Below, piece after piece: positions 16,201 to 22,555 of a stretch of DNA of 24,905 nt. The stretch spans positions 1 through 24,905 of the forward strand of contig DKRQ01000018.1 in the NCBI GenBank assembly GCA_002472275.1, in the 5' to 3' direction. The position numbers were made by a program, and so were the translations under genes. A model generated the notes under the pieces. The model had not been told where the DNA came from, made no database searches, and saw nothing but the letters and a program-made list of their open reading frames with translations. Position 1 is the first letter of the stretch. Every line of letters starts with the position of its first letter. The stretch is from Caryophanales bacterium UBA7278 (GTDB lineage Bacteria; Bacillota_I; Bacilli_A; RFN20; CAG-826).

Positions 16201-16240
16201 TATAACCCGAGTAGAGATGGAGATAGGCGAAACTCGACAT
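13208..16240 (-). CDS. dnaE: DNA polymerase III alpha subunit, DnaE type
   Basis: C-family DNA polymerase of 1010 residues from the ATG at 16238-16240. A longer in-frame TTG start (16294) was rejected because family proteins begin as here (FAYLHLYSGYSFLKSG). Domains: PHP (1-200), palm/fingers with GPGRGSSAGS (324-332) and the catalytic pair in PDIDVDF (365-371), helix-hairpin-helix region, and a C-terminal OB-fold (about 915-1010). The PHP metal ligands are degenerate: HLYS replaces HxHS, and LTDFCS replaces LTDH. PHP-linked proofreading is therefore unlikely. In Bacillus the DnaE polymerase extends RNA primers for PolC; the same role is likely here but PolC is not in the window. First gene of dnaE-polA-mutM/coaE. 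There is no clear ribosome binding site. Confidence 0.95.
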   Translation of the reverse strand: MSSFAYLHLYSGYSFLKSGLTLPKAVKSVLSKGLSHIALTDFCSCSGYPELTKAAKDNNLTPIYGLDVAVDGDLFTLLVASEEGYRNAIQILYLASKDALTIPELTSRTNGLVVILDGFYSRLASFYGSDLESAAPWLYEIARKIPSFFLGIPYLPNKSDYVSRLRDFADNHGYDTVAFPFVRYEKEEDAIVLSIVEAISNDGRLSEKKVLGNECFLPEEALLSYFNEKEIKATLDIASSLSFTFEKKRGGLLVYPNEEGIDSPTYLKKKAYEGLKEKGKDQDPKYIERLEYELGIIVRMGYADYFLIVADYVRFAKTHGIAVGPGRGSSAGSLVSYCLGIVATDPLKYDLLFERFLNPERQSMPDIDVDFSDVRREEVVAYLQRKYGHDRVSHIITMQTLGARASIRDIGRVYGYEDRQVNLLAKSIDPFLTLRQNYKQNRRFRELVDSDPYYLEIVSLAAKIEGLPRQAGLHAAGIVLNDAPLVEAIPVKESPEVGLVVDFEMTHLEEQGFLKMDLLGLRNLSIIDDCVAYIEKEHGVKLDPASIPYEDEKGIELIAKRKTMGLFQLESPGMNRAIAEVKPTCFEDIVAIIALYRPGPMENIPTFARRKAGKEKITYLDPRIEPILSGTYGVIVYQEQIMQIVRALAGFSYGQADVFRRAISKKDAAKLASLKSSYISGCLSNGVSPSVAEQSYDLIYKFADYGFNKSHALVYAVIACQMAYLKARYPLEFYAAILNGMSQSDPKMNPIVSEIKSSGYSFALPDVNEAELSFLPKKDKLMFPLTAIKGIQGALCAAIVEERQLNGPYEDLFDFALRNKRNGLTQSSFIKLIDSGCFDSIDPHRGKMRLGSSSALDYAEMLAGSSGNELLLSLNLPKPSLVEVSEDPMLDLLLEKENIGFMVSGSPLFSKKETIESRGLLKLSALDGVKGYAKVAAIVGGVKTIVTKKGAKMAFVSLYDEERNVEMTMFSSAYDESYPALKEGNLVQVNCHRDTYRDGGFLADKIEVLP

Positions 16241-16248
16241 GCCCAACC

Positions 16249-16265
16249 ATTTTACCCTAAAGGGT
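16249..16265 (-). promoter_or_regulatory. Possible dnaE -10 element with overlapping palindrome
   Basis: On the minus strand TAAAAT (16249-16254) lies only 8 bases before the dnaE ATG and overlaps one arm of the palindrome ACCCT-AA-AGGGT (16254-16265). No ribosome binding site is evident. If this is the promoter, the transcript would start at or within a few bases of the ATG. The -35 match (TACATT) is poor. Confidence 0.3.
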
Positions 16266-16371
16266 GCCTCGAATGTAGGGGGCAGCGGGGCCAATCTTCG
16301 GCGAAAAAAGAAACCATGAGCAAAGGGAGAGCCGATTTTGCCTTTTCCTTATGGCGCGCCTTCCGCGATAG

Positions 16372-16384
16372 GGCTAGAATAGCC
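16372..16384 (+). promoter_or_regulatory. Possible rnf operon -10 element within an inverted repeat
   Basis: TAGAAT (16375-16380) lies 9 bases before the rnfC ATG and sits inside the perfect inverted repeat GGCTA-GAA-TAGCC. No ribosome binding site precedes the ATG and no good -35 is seen. This could be a promoter giving a nearly leaderless transcript, with the repeat as an operator. The divergent 149-base region to dnaE holds no other gene. Confidence 0.35.
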
Positions 16385-16389
16385 AATAG

Positions 16390-17694
16390 ATGATTTGCAA
16401 GTCGACCACGATTAAGGACAGCAAGGGCCTTTTAGGAAGGCTCCCCACTTTGAAGGCGGACGTTCCCGAATTCGTTTTCATCGCGACCGACAACGCCCGT
16501 TGCCCCGCTTCCGAGGTCTACGTCAAAGAAGGCGACCACGTCAAAATCGGTCAGGTCATCGGCCTTCGCAAAGGGCCGTTCTTCGAGCAGCCGATCCACG
16601 CGACCGTTTCGGGCACGATGGTCGGTTACGAAAAGCATTATCACCGTTCTGGGAAACTGGTGAATTTCATCAAACTTCAAAACGATTTCAAAGAGGAGTG
16701 GGACCCTTCTTGCTCCCCTAGAAGCGACGAGGAAATCGCCAAATTGGACCGCAAGGGTTTCGCCGAGATCCTCAAAGCGAATTCCAGCGTCGGCTTAGGT
16801 GGCTCCAGCTTCCCGACCTACGTCAAATTCCAAACCGAGGCCAAGATCGGCACGATCCTCGTCAACGCGATTGAATGCGAACCCTATATCACCGCCGACC
16901 ATCGCATCATGCTCGAGGAGATGGAGAAGATCATCGGAGGCATCCGTTATCTCCAGCAGGCCTTTGATTGCAAAAACGCCTATATCTGCGTCAAAGCCAA
17001 ATACACGGATCTCCGTCAGGTCTATGGCGCCTTCCTCAAGCGTTATAAGGACGAAGGCATCAAGCTCAAGGCGGTCGGCAATTTCTATCCGCAGGGATGG
17101 GAAATCGCGATGATCCGTTCTGCGACGGGGATCAAAATCCCAAGCGGCCATTTGCCGAGCGAATTCGGCATCGTGGACTTCAACGTGTCCACGGTCGTCG
17201 GCATCTACGATTCCGTCAAATACAACCGCCCGGTCACCGACCGTTTGATTTCGATCACCGGTGATGGCATCCGTTATCCCTCTAACTTCAAGGTCAGGGT
17301 CGGCACGCCCATCCGCAGCCTTCTCGAACGCTGTGGCGGCTATAAGCACCCCGAGAAGGACAAGATCCTCATTTTGGGCGGCCCGATGATGGGGGCTTCG
17401 CTCCCTAGCGACGATTGCATCGTCACCAAGACCGTGACCTCCGTGATCGTCCTCGACGCCGAGGAGCATAAGGAGGAACCCTGCATCCGTTGCGGTTCCT
17501 GCCTGCTTTCTTGCCCCGCCGGGCTTGAGCCCAAACAAATCATGGACGCGGTCAAGGCCATGGACAAAAAGAGGGTCAAGGAGCTGAAGCCGATGCGCTG
17601 CGTCGAATGCGGCCTTTGCACCTACGTCTGTACCTCCCACATCCACGTCACCGATTACATCAGAAGGGCGAAAACCATCGCAAAACTCCCGTAA
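16390..17694 (+). CDS. rnfC: Rnf complex subunit RnfC
   Basis: Protein of 434 residues, the peripheral NAD(H)-interacting subunit of the membrane Rnf complex (ferredoxin:NAD+ oxidoreductase coupled to Na+ or H+ transport). The N-terminal domain ends in HATVSGTMVGYE. The central Nqo1-like flavin/NADH domain carries GLGGSSFPTYVKF (135-147) and NAIECEPYITADHRIM (159-174). An SLBB-like part (IRYPSNFKVRVGTPIRSLLERCGG) follows, and two [4Fe-4S] motifs close the protein: Cys365/368/371/375 and Cys404/407/410/414. First gene of a ten-gene operon in standard C-D-G-E-A-B order. It is divergent from dnaE and has no visible ribosome binding site. Confidence 0.96.
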   Translation: MICKSTTIKDSKGLLGRLPTLKADVPEFVFIATDNARCPASEVYVKEGDHVKIGQVIGLRKGPFFEQPIHATVSGTMVGYEKHYHRSGKLVNFIKLQNDFKEEWDPSCSPRSDEEIAKLDRKGFAEILKANSSVGLGGSSFPTYVKFQTEAKIGTILVNAIECEPYITADHRIMLEEMEKIIGGIRYLQQAFDCKNAYICVKAKYTDLRQVYGAFLKRYKDEGIKLKAVGNFYPQGWEIAMIRSATGIKIPSGHLPSEFGIVDFNVSTVVGIYDSVKYNRPVTDRLISITGDGIRYPSNFKVRVGTPIRSLLERCGGYKHPEKDKILILGGPMMGASLPSDDCIVTKTVTSVIVLDAEEHKEEPCIRCGSCLLSCPAGLEPKQIMDAVKAMDKKRVKELKPMRCVECGLCTYVCTSHIHVTDYIRRAKTIAKLP

Positions 17695-17698
17695 AACC

Positions 17699-18868
17699 AT
17701 GGCAATTCTTAAGAAAACAAGTCCATATCTGCATCGAAAAGACTCCATGGCGAGAATGCTTGGGGACGTTTTGATCGCCCTCGCCCCGACGGTCGTGATG
17801 GCCATCGTGGTCTTTGGCCTCGCGGCCTTCAGGAACCTTGCGATTTCCGTTGCGGTCATGTGCCTAGCCGAATTCGTCTACGTGCTCATCCGCAACCGCA
17901 TTCCCTATGATGGCAAGAAACACACGTTCAAGGAGCAGTGGAAGGCCGGCGTGTCCAAATACACGATCAACAACTTCCTCGCCCCGTGCCTTTCCGGCGT
18001 CATCTTCGCCCTCATCATGCCCGCCTCGACGAATCCCGGTTACGTCATCTACGTGGCCCTCATCGTCGGCGCCCTCGTCGGCATCGTGATCGGCAAGCTC
18101 GTCTTCGGCGGCACCGGGTCCAACATCTTCAACCCCGCGGCCCTAGGCATGGTCTTCACGAAGCTTTGCTTCGGCTCGAAGTTCGACTATGAATCCAATT
18201 ACTATGAATCCAATTACTTCATCACCAATATCGCGACCGGAGGAACGCCCCTTACGAACCTAGGCTCCTATACCTATCCTGGCGTCTCCAACTATGTTGG
18301 CCAATTCGCGGGCATCAACGACTATAGCATCCTCGACCTCTTCCTAGGCAGGGTCCCGGGCATGATCGGCGAGGTGTTCAAGATCACGATCCTCGTGGGG
18401 ATGATCTATCTGCTCTTCCGCCACGCGATCGATTTCCGCGTCCTCGTCTCCTATCTAGGTTGTTATGCCTTCCTGATGGCCTTAGCCGGCATCATCGTCT
18501 GCAACAAGATCCCGACCGTGAGCTTCGGCCAGTTCATGGGATTCGCCATGTTTAGCGGCGGCGTCCTCTTTGGGGCGGTGTTCATGTTCACCGATCCCGT
18601 CACGATGCCGATCGACTCACCCTCCAGGGTCATGTATGGCCTTTTGGGTGGCGCGCTCACCGTCATCATCCGCATCTTCGGGGCCCTTCCCGAAGGCGTT
18701 GCCTTCTCCATCTTGCTTTGCAACATGATGGCCCCCGTTTTGGATTATCCCGCTTGGAGTGGTCGCGAATACACGAAGAAGAAGGTCGCCGTTATGGCCT
18801 CCATCGTCTTGATCCCCGCGATCATCCTCGTTTTGGCGCTCCTATTCGCCCCGGAGGTCAAGGCATGA
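17699..18868 (+). CDS. rnfD: Rnf complex subunit RnfD
   Basis: Integral membrane protein of 389 residues with about ten helices, homologous to NqrB, and part of the ion-pumping core. The FMN attachment region is recognisable as TGGTPLTNL with candidate acceptor Thr183. Conserved blocks NNFLAPCLSGV, GSNIFNPAALG and TDPVTMPIDSPSRVMYGLLGG fit RnfD. Just before the FMN site is a local in-frame duplication, YESNYYESNY, made by a perfect 15-base tandem repeat. The FMN should be attached outside the cytosol-facing side by ApbE, encoded further down the operon. It starts four bases after rnfC, without a clear ribosome binding site, and overlaps rnfG. Confidence 0.95.
   Translation: MAILKKTSPYLHRKDSMARMLGDVLIALAPTVVMAIVVFGLAAFRNLAISVAVMCLAEFVYVLIRNRIPYDGKKHTFKEQWKAGVSKYTINNFLAPCLSGVIFALIMPASTNPGYVIYVALIVGALVGIVIGKLVFGGTGSNIFNPAALGMVFTKLCFGSKFDYESNYYESNYFITNIATGGTPLTNLGSYTYPGVSNYVGQFAGINDYSILDLFLGRVPGMIGEVFKITILVGMIYLLFRHAIDFRVLVSYLGCYAFLMALAGIIVCNKIPTVSFGQFMGFAMFSGGVLFGAVFMFTDPVTMPIDSPSRVMYGLLGGALTVIIRIFGALPEGVAFSILLCNMMAPVLDYPAWSGREYTKKKVAVMASIVLIPAIILVLALLFAPEVKA
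18186..18217 (+). repeat. 15-base perfect tandem duplication inside rnfD
   Basis: TATGAATCCAATTAC occurs twice in a row (18188-18202 and 18203-18217), preceded by two more matching bases. It encodes YESNY twice and keeps the frame. It is also AT-richer than its surroundings. Its position is in the loop preceding the FMN-binding segment. Confidence 0.9.
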
Positions 18869-19389
18869 AAATCGAGTGGGGCAAGGCTTTTAAGACCGGC
18901 ATCTTCCTCGCCTGCATCGCGGGTGCGGCGGCTTTGATCCTTTCGGGCGTCAACGTGGTTACCTCCAAGAAGATCGAGGAGAACCGCGTCCAAAAGGAAG
19001 CCAAGGGACTCCGCCGCGTCTTCGGCGAGGCCACCTATGGCGAGGCTATCCCCGTCGAAAACGACAAGAACATCTCCAAATATTGGAGCGTGAACCTAGG
19101 CGAAGGCAAAGAAGGCAGGGTCTATTCCGTCTCTGGCACCAATAGCTACGGCTCCGTGTCGCTTCTAGTTGGCATCTATAGCGACTTTAGCCTTGGCAAC
19201 ATCTATGTCTTAGAGAACACCGAGTCCTACGCGACCACGTTGCAGGACGGCTACTTGACCCCGTATATCCAAGCCGAGGACAAGGAAACGGTCATCGATA
19301 ACGTCCGTTGCGGCGCCACCTATGGGGCCAAACTCTGCCGCGATTTGATCCTCACCGCCAGAAACCATTACAAAGGGGGTAACGAATGA
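18865..19389 (+). CDS. rnfG: Rnf complex subunit RnfG (FMN-binding)
   Basis: Protein of 174 residues with one N-terminal membrane anchor (TGIFLACIAGAAALILSGV, residues 11-29) and an extracytosolic FMN-binding domain. The flavinylation motif reads NVRCGAT with acceptor Thr152; the common form is DxxSGAT or DxxTGAT, so this is a variant with Cys before GAT. FMN at this site relays electrons through the membrane complex. The start at 18865 was chosen for its GGAGGTCAAGGCATG context and ATGA overlap with rnfD; the frame is open further upstream but only as an overlap with rnfD. It overlaps rnfE by ATGA. Confidence 0.93.
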   Translation: MKIEWGKAFKTGIFLACIAGAAALILSGVNVVTSKKIEENRVQKEAKGLRRVFGEATYGEAIPVENDKNISKYWSVNLGEGKEGRVYSVSGTNSYGSVSLLVGIYSDFSLGNIYVLENTESYATTLQDGYLTPYIQAEDKETVIDNVRCGATYGAKLCRDLILTARNHYKGGNE

Positions 19390-20135
19390 GCAAGTCCAAC
19401 CATCGCGAATCATTCGTCTCGGGCATCTTCGCCAACAACCCTCTTTTCGTCTCGCTCCTTGGCATCTGCCCTGCGTTAGCGGTCACCAAATCCATCGAGG
19501 CCGCGATTGGCATGGGATTGCTGTTCACCTTCGTCTTGGTGTGCTCCAACGTTTTGGTTTCCGCTTTGCGGAAGTTCATCCCCGAGCTCATCTCCACGCC
19601 TTGTTATATCATCATCATCGCGACCTTTGTCACCCTCGTCAAAATGATGGCGGAGGCGTTCCTACCAGAACTCTATAGCACCCTAGGCGTCTTCGTCTCG
19701 CTCCTAGTTGTTAACTGCGTCATCCTCGGTAGGGCCGAGGCGTTCGCCAGCAAAAACGGCGTGCTCGATTCCCTCCTCGATGGCATCGGCAACGGCATCG
19801 GCTTCACCCTCGCGATCGTCCTGATCGCCGCGGTGAGGGAAATCCTCGGCGCCGGCACCATCACGATCGGCCAGACCTTCACCTTCTTGGTAGGGGAAGG
19901 CGACCCCACCCGACTCCCGATTCTAAAAGGCCCTGGCTATGACGTGAGTCTCTTCGCTTTGACGACCCCGGCCGGCGGCTTCTTGGTCCTAGGCATCGTT
20001 TTGGCGATCATCGCCGCGATCAAAAACGCCAAGGCGCGTAAGAAGGCCGTCGACGAAAGGCTCGCTAAGGAGAAGGCCAAAGCCGAGGCTATGGCCGCTA
20101 AGGCTGCCCAGGCGGCGAAGGAGGCGAAGCAATGA
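19386..20135 (+). CDS. rnfE: Rnf complex subunit RnfE
   Basis: Integral membrane protein of 249 residues, homologous to NqrD, forming a symmetric pair with RnfA. Six helices fill residues 20-212. Cys28 in LLGICPALAVT and Cys111 in VVNCVILGRAEAFA are the half-site ligands for the [2Fe-2S] cluster shared with RnfA. The region DGIGNGIGFTLAIVLIAAVREILGAG is typical of the family. From residue 213 on there is an unusual tail of about 37 residues made almost only of Lys, Ala and Glu, predicted to be a long charged helix outside the membrane. ATGA overlaps on both sides. Confidence 0.95.
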   Translation: MSKSNHRESFVSGIFANNPLFVSLLGICPALAVTKSIEAAIGMGLLFTFVLVCSNVLVSALRKFIPELISTPCYIIIIATFVTLVKMMAEAFLPELYSTLGVFVSLLVVNCVILGRAEAFASKNGVLDSLLDGIGNGIGFTLAIVLIAAVREILGAGTITIGQTFTFLVGEGDPTRLPILKGPGYDVSLFALTTPAGGFLVLGIVLAIIAAIKNAKARKKAVDERLAKEKAKAEAMAAKAAQAAKEAKQ

Positions 20136-20719
20136 ATTACTTAGTTGCGTTCCTTTTGGCGATCGTCTCCTATTCGCTTGTGAACAACGTCATCGTCGCG
20201 AGGTTCTACGGCATCTGCTCCTTCGTGGGCGTCGGCGGCAAGGTCAAATCCGCCGCCTCGATGGGCGTCGCGGTCAGCTTCGTCATCCTTTTGGCGACCC
20301 TCATCTGCTACCCGATCTACCATTTCCTCCTGGTCCCCGCGGGCGTGCCTTTTCTGGACACCCTCACCTATATCCTCGTCATCGCCTGCCTCGTCCAGGT
20401 GGTCGGCCTCTTCATCAAGAAGAAATCGCCTTCCCTCTATAAGAGCCTTGGCATTTACCTGCCTTTGATCACCACTAACTGCGCCGTCCTAGGTGTCGTC
20501 TCCGAGAACACGATGTCCAATCTGGACTTCCTGACTTCTTTGGCTAACGCGGTCGGCACCTCCTTAGGCTATCTTTTCGCGATCACCGTCTACGCCTGCA
20601 TCAGGGTGAGGCTCGAATCGGCGAACACCCCCAAGGCGTTCAAGGGCGTGCCCATCGCCCTCATCGTGGCCGCCATCATGGCTATCGCCTTCATGGGCTT
20701 GCAGGGGATCGGACAATGA
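20132..20719 (+). CDS. rnfA: Rnf complex subunit RnfA
   Basis: Integral membrane protein of 195 residues, homologous to NqrE, with about six helices. NNVIVARFYGICSFVGVGG carries Cys29 and LPLITTNCAVLGV carries Cys117, the two ligands RnfA gives to the membrane [2Fe-2S] cluster shared with RnfE. Length and motifs are normal for the family (about 193). It starts within the rnfE stop and its own stop overlaps the start of the small Cys-rich gene, so it is part of the same coupled translation series. Confidence 0.96.
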   Translation: MNYLVAFLLAIVSYSLVNNVIVARFYGICSFVGVGGKVKSAASMGVAVSFVILLATLICYPIYHFLLVPAGVPFLDTLTYILVIACLVQVVGLFIKKKSPSLYKSLGIYLPLITTNCAVLGVVSENTMSNLDFLTSLANAVGTSLGYLFAITVYACIRVRLESANTPKAFKGVPIALIVAAIMAIAFMGLQGIGQ

Positions 20720-20919
20720 GTAGTGGCGGATACCTGGCAATCGCGATTTCCCTCTTGGCCGTTTTGGTCGCGGTCTTCATCGTGACCTTCGTCCTCTATA
20801 GGAAGACGCCCGCCCCGAAAGGCTGCGAGCATCTGCTTCCCGGGGAAGGCAAGTGCGGCGGATGCGCCGACGCCTCCTGCCCCTTCCAGGCCAAATACAA
20901 CCAAAAGGAGGGTGAATGA
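20716..20919 (+). CDS. Small Cys-rich membrane protein inserted between rnfA and rnfB
   Basis: Protein of 67 residues: one N-terminal transmembrane helix (residues 6-28) and a short tail with Cys37, 47, 50 and 55 (C-x9-C-x2-C-x4-C). The CGGCADASC core has the same spacing as the [4Fe-4S] motif CGACGYAGC in the following RnfB, but the fourth Cys lies before it rather than after. It may bind an iron-sulfur cluster or zinc. The start overlaps the rnfA stop (ATGA) and its stop overlaps the rnfB start, with an AGGAGG ribosome binding site for rnfB inside it, so it is surely translated with the complex. I do not recognise it as a standard Rnf subunit; FeoB-associated Cys-rich proteins look vaguely similar. 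Confidence 0.8.
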   Translation: MSSGGYLAIAISLLAVLVAVFIVTFVLYRKTPAPKGCEHLLPGEGKCGGCADASCPFQAKYNQKEGE

Positions 20920-21242
20920 TGCTTTACGTCCTCTATGCCTTCTTGATCCTCTTCGGGGTAGCCTTGCTTTTAGGCGTCGCCCTTTTCATCGCCTCCAAGG
21001 TCTTCGAGGTGAAGGAGGATAAGCGCATCAAGGAAGTGGCCAAGATGCTCCCTAACTACAATTGCGGCGCCTGCGGCTATGCCGGATGCAACGAGATGGC
21101 CGAAAACCTCGTCTCCGGGGCCGAGAAGAACGTCACCAAGTGCAAACCCGGCAAAAAAGACAAGAACTACGATCCGATTCTGGCTTATCTAGCCTCCCAT
21201 CCTAATCCCGAATTCGAGGAGGAGGGCGATGGGAAGAAATAA
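20916..21242 (+). CDS. rnfB: Minimal RnfB without ferredoxin domains
   Basis: Protein of 108 residues: membrane anchor (residues 3-27), then the RnfB-specific [4Fe-4S] domain LPNYNCGACGYAGCNEMAENLV with Cys50, 53, 58 and 76. Known RnfB proteins continue with at least two ferredoxin-type [4Fe-4S] motifs and reach about 190 to over 300 residues; this one ends in an acidic tail (EFEEEGDGKK). No further CxxCxxCxxxC motif is found in any frame before the apbE gene, whose start overlaps by 14 bases, so a frameshift is unlikely. The site where soluble ferredoxin would normally deliver electrons is thus missing. Two start codons are possible (20916 or 20919). Confidence 0.88.
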   Translation: MMLYVLYAFLILFGVALLLGVALFIASKVFEVKEDKRIKEVAKMLPNYNCGACGYAGCNEMAENLVSGAEKNVTKCKPGKKDKNYDPILAYLASHPNPEFEEEGDGKK

Positions 21243-22179
21243 GCATTCCCTTCCCTTCCTAAGCGCGGCGACTTTGCTCCCCGCGTTTTGTTTTTCCTGC
21301 GCCTCGGCCTCCTTCGTGAAGGAGACCGCGTTCGGATACGGGACCATGTGGACCGTCTCGGTCTATGGGGAGGACCAGAAGGCGGCCGAGGCGATCGCGG
21401 TCAATGTCGGGGAGACCTCCAGGCTAGCCGATAACCTGGAAACGGGCTCTATTGATGGGGTCAAGGGCATCAACGAAGGCAAAACCGTGAAGGCATCCCC
21501 CTTCTTGTTAGGGGTCCTAAAAAGCGCGCTATCCATGCAGGAGAGGACGCAGGGCTATTTCAATCCCTTCATGGGGGAACTTAGCTCGGCCTGGCAATCC
21601 ACGTTAAGGCAGGGGAAGACCCTAAGCCAAGAGGAAATCGCCCCGATGCTAGAAAAAGCCAAAAGCACCACCCTCAAAATCGAGGGGGACATGGTCAGCA
21701 AAGTGGGGGAGGGAACTCTCGACCTAGGCGGCATCGGCAAGGGGTGCATGTGCGATTTGGCCAAGGAAATACTTTCGGAAAGCAAAGTCACGACCTATTT
21801 GGTGGACGGGGGCAAGTCCTCGTTGCTACTAGGGACCTCCGATTCCAAGGGCTCGCCTTTTTCGGTGAGCTTGCCCGCCTCGAGTTTGAAATTCGAGGCC
21901 AAGGACTGCGCGATTTCCACTTCCTCCATCGATCAGCAAACCTATCTGGTGGATGGGGTCAAGTATTCTCATATCGTGAGTCCGGTGGACGGTTCCGCCA
22001 AATGCCTCTATGACTCCATCACCATTACGGGGCAGAAAGCGGGGGAACTCGATGCCTTGACCACCGCGATGATGGGAATGGATTTAGACAAAATAAAGGG
22101 GTTTTGCGGGCAATTCGGCTGCAAAATCGCCGTGTTGAAGGATGGAAAGGCCCTTTATGAAACGCTTTCCCTCCATTAG
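21229..22179 (+). CDS. apbE: FAD:protein FMN transferase
   Basis: Protein of 316 residues that attaches FMN from FAD to Thr residues of exported or membrane proteins, here most likely RnfG and RnfD. Recognisable blocks: YFNPFMGELSSAW, DLGGIGKG (165-172, binding FAD/Mg2+), VDGGKSSLLLG, AISTSSIDQQTY, YSHIVSPVDG (246-255) and DALTTAMMGM with the metal-binding Asp275. The N-terminus has a hydrophobic export segment ending at Cys24 (CFSCASAS), an imperfect lipobox, so it may be a lipoprotein like other Gram-positive ApbE proteins. It overlaps rnfB by 14 bases and the next gene by about 23. Confidence 0.94.
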   Translation: MGRNKHSLPFLSAATLLPAFCFSCASASFVKETAFGYGTMWTVSVYGEDQKAAEAIAVNVGETSRLADNLETGSIDGVKGINEGKTVKASPFLLGVLKSALSMQERTQGYFNPFMGELSSAWQSTLRQGKTLSQEEIAPMLEKAKSTTLKIEGDMVSKVGEGTLDLGGIGKGCMCDLAKEILSESKVTTYLVDGGKSSLLLGTSDSKGSPFSVSLPASSLKFEAKDCAISTSSIDQQTYLVDGVKYSHIVSPVDGSAKCLYDSITITGQKAGELDALTTAMMGMDLDKIKGFCGQFGCKIAVLKDGKALYETLSLH

Positions 22180-22555
22180 GAAGAAGATTAAAAACCACCT
22201 CGTCGAGGTCATTCTCGTCGGTGTTTTGGCCATCGGCTGCGCGGTCGCGGGAGGCGTTTTGGCCTTGAGCAACAAGCCCGCGGCGACCTCGGCGAGCGTC
22301 TACCTTAGGAACGAGGTTTTGCTTAAGATCGACCTCTCTCCTAGCCTAGGCAGCGACACCTTCTTGATCCACGGGGCCCATGGCGACATGCTCATCGAAA
22401 GGGTGGGGGAGAAAGTCAGGGTCAAGGAATCCTCCTGCCCTAGCCAAAACTGCGTCCATCAGGGGTTCCTGGATAAGGAGGGGGGCTCCATCGTCTGCGC
22501 CTATAACGAGGTGAGCGTCGTCCTTAACGGCAACATCGGGGAGATCAGCCTATGA
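22157..22555 (+). CDS. eetA: NusG-domain-II membrane protein, EetA-like
   Basis: Protein of 132 residues (from the ATG at 22157, chosen for its GGAAAGG site; 22142 is a possible alternative five codons earlier). A membrane anchor at residues 17-37 is followed by an extracytosolic NusG domain II: VYLRNEVLLKIDL, then KVRVKESSCPSQNCVHQG (89-103) with Cys94 and Cys99, and GSIVCAYNEVSVVL with Cys114. The three cysteines are characteristic of this family. In Listeria such a protein (EetA) is encoded beside FmnB (ApbE) and EetB in the flavin-based extracellular electron transfer locus. The biochemical role is unknown. Confidence 0.8.
   Translation: MKRFPSIRKKIKNHLVEVILVGVLAIGCAVAGGVLALSNKPAATSASVYLRNEVLLKIDLSPSLGSDTFLIHGAHGDMLIERVGEKVRVKESSCPSQNCVHQGFLDKEGGSIVCAYNEVSVVLNGNIGEISL

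Noticed and set aside
16241..16294. N-terminal extension of DnaE from a TTG start
   Set aside because: The 18 extra residues (Pro-rich) do not match the family, which starts at the PHP domain as with the ATG at 16240.
16795..17859. Minus-strand open frame of 354 codons inside rnfC
   Set aside because: Shadow of rnfC and the start of rnfD; no recognisable domain and no ribosome binding site.
21229..21300. Frameshifted ferredoxin domain of RnfB hidden after its stop
   Set aside because: No CxxCxxCxxxC motif in any frame, and the apbE start already overlaps the rnfB end.
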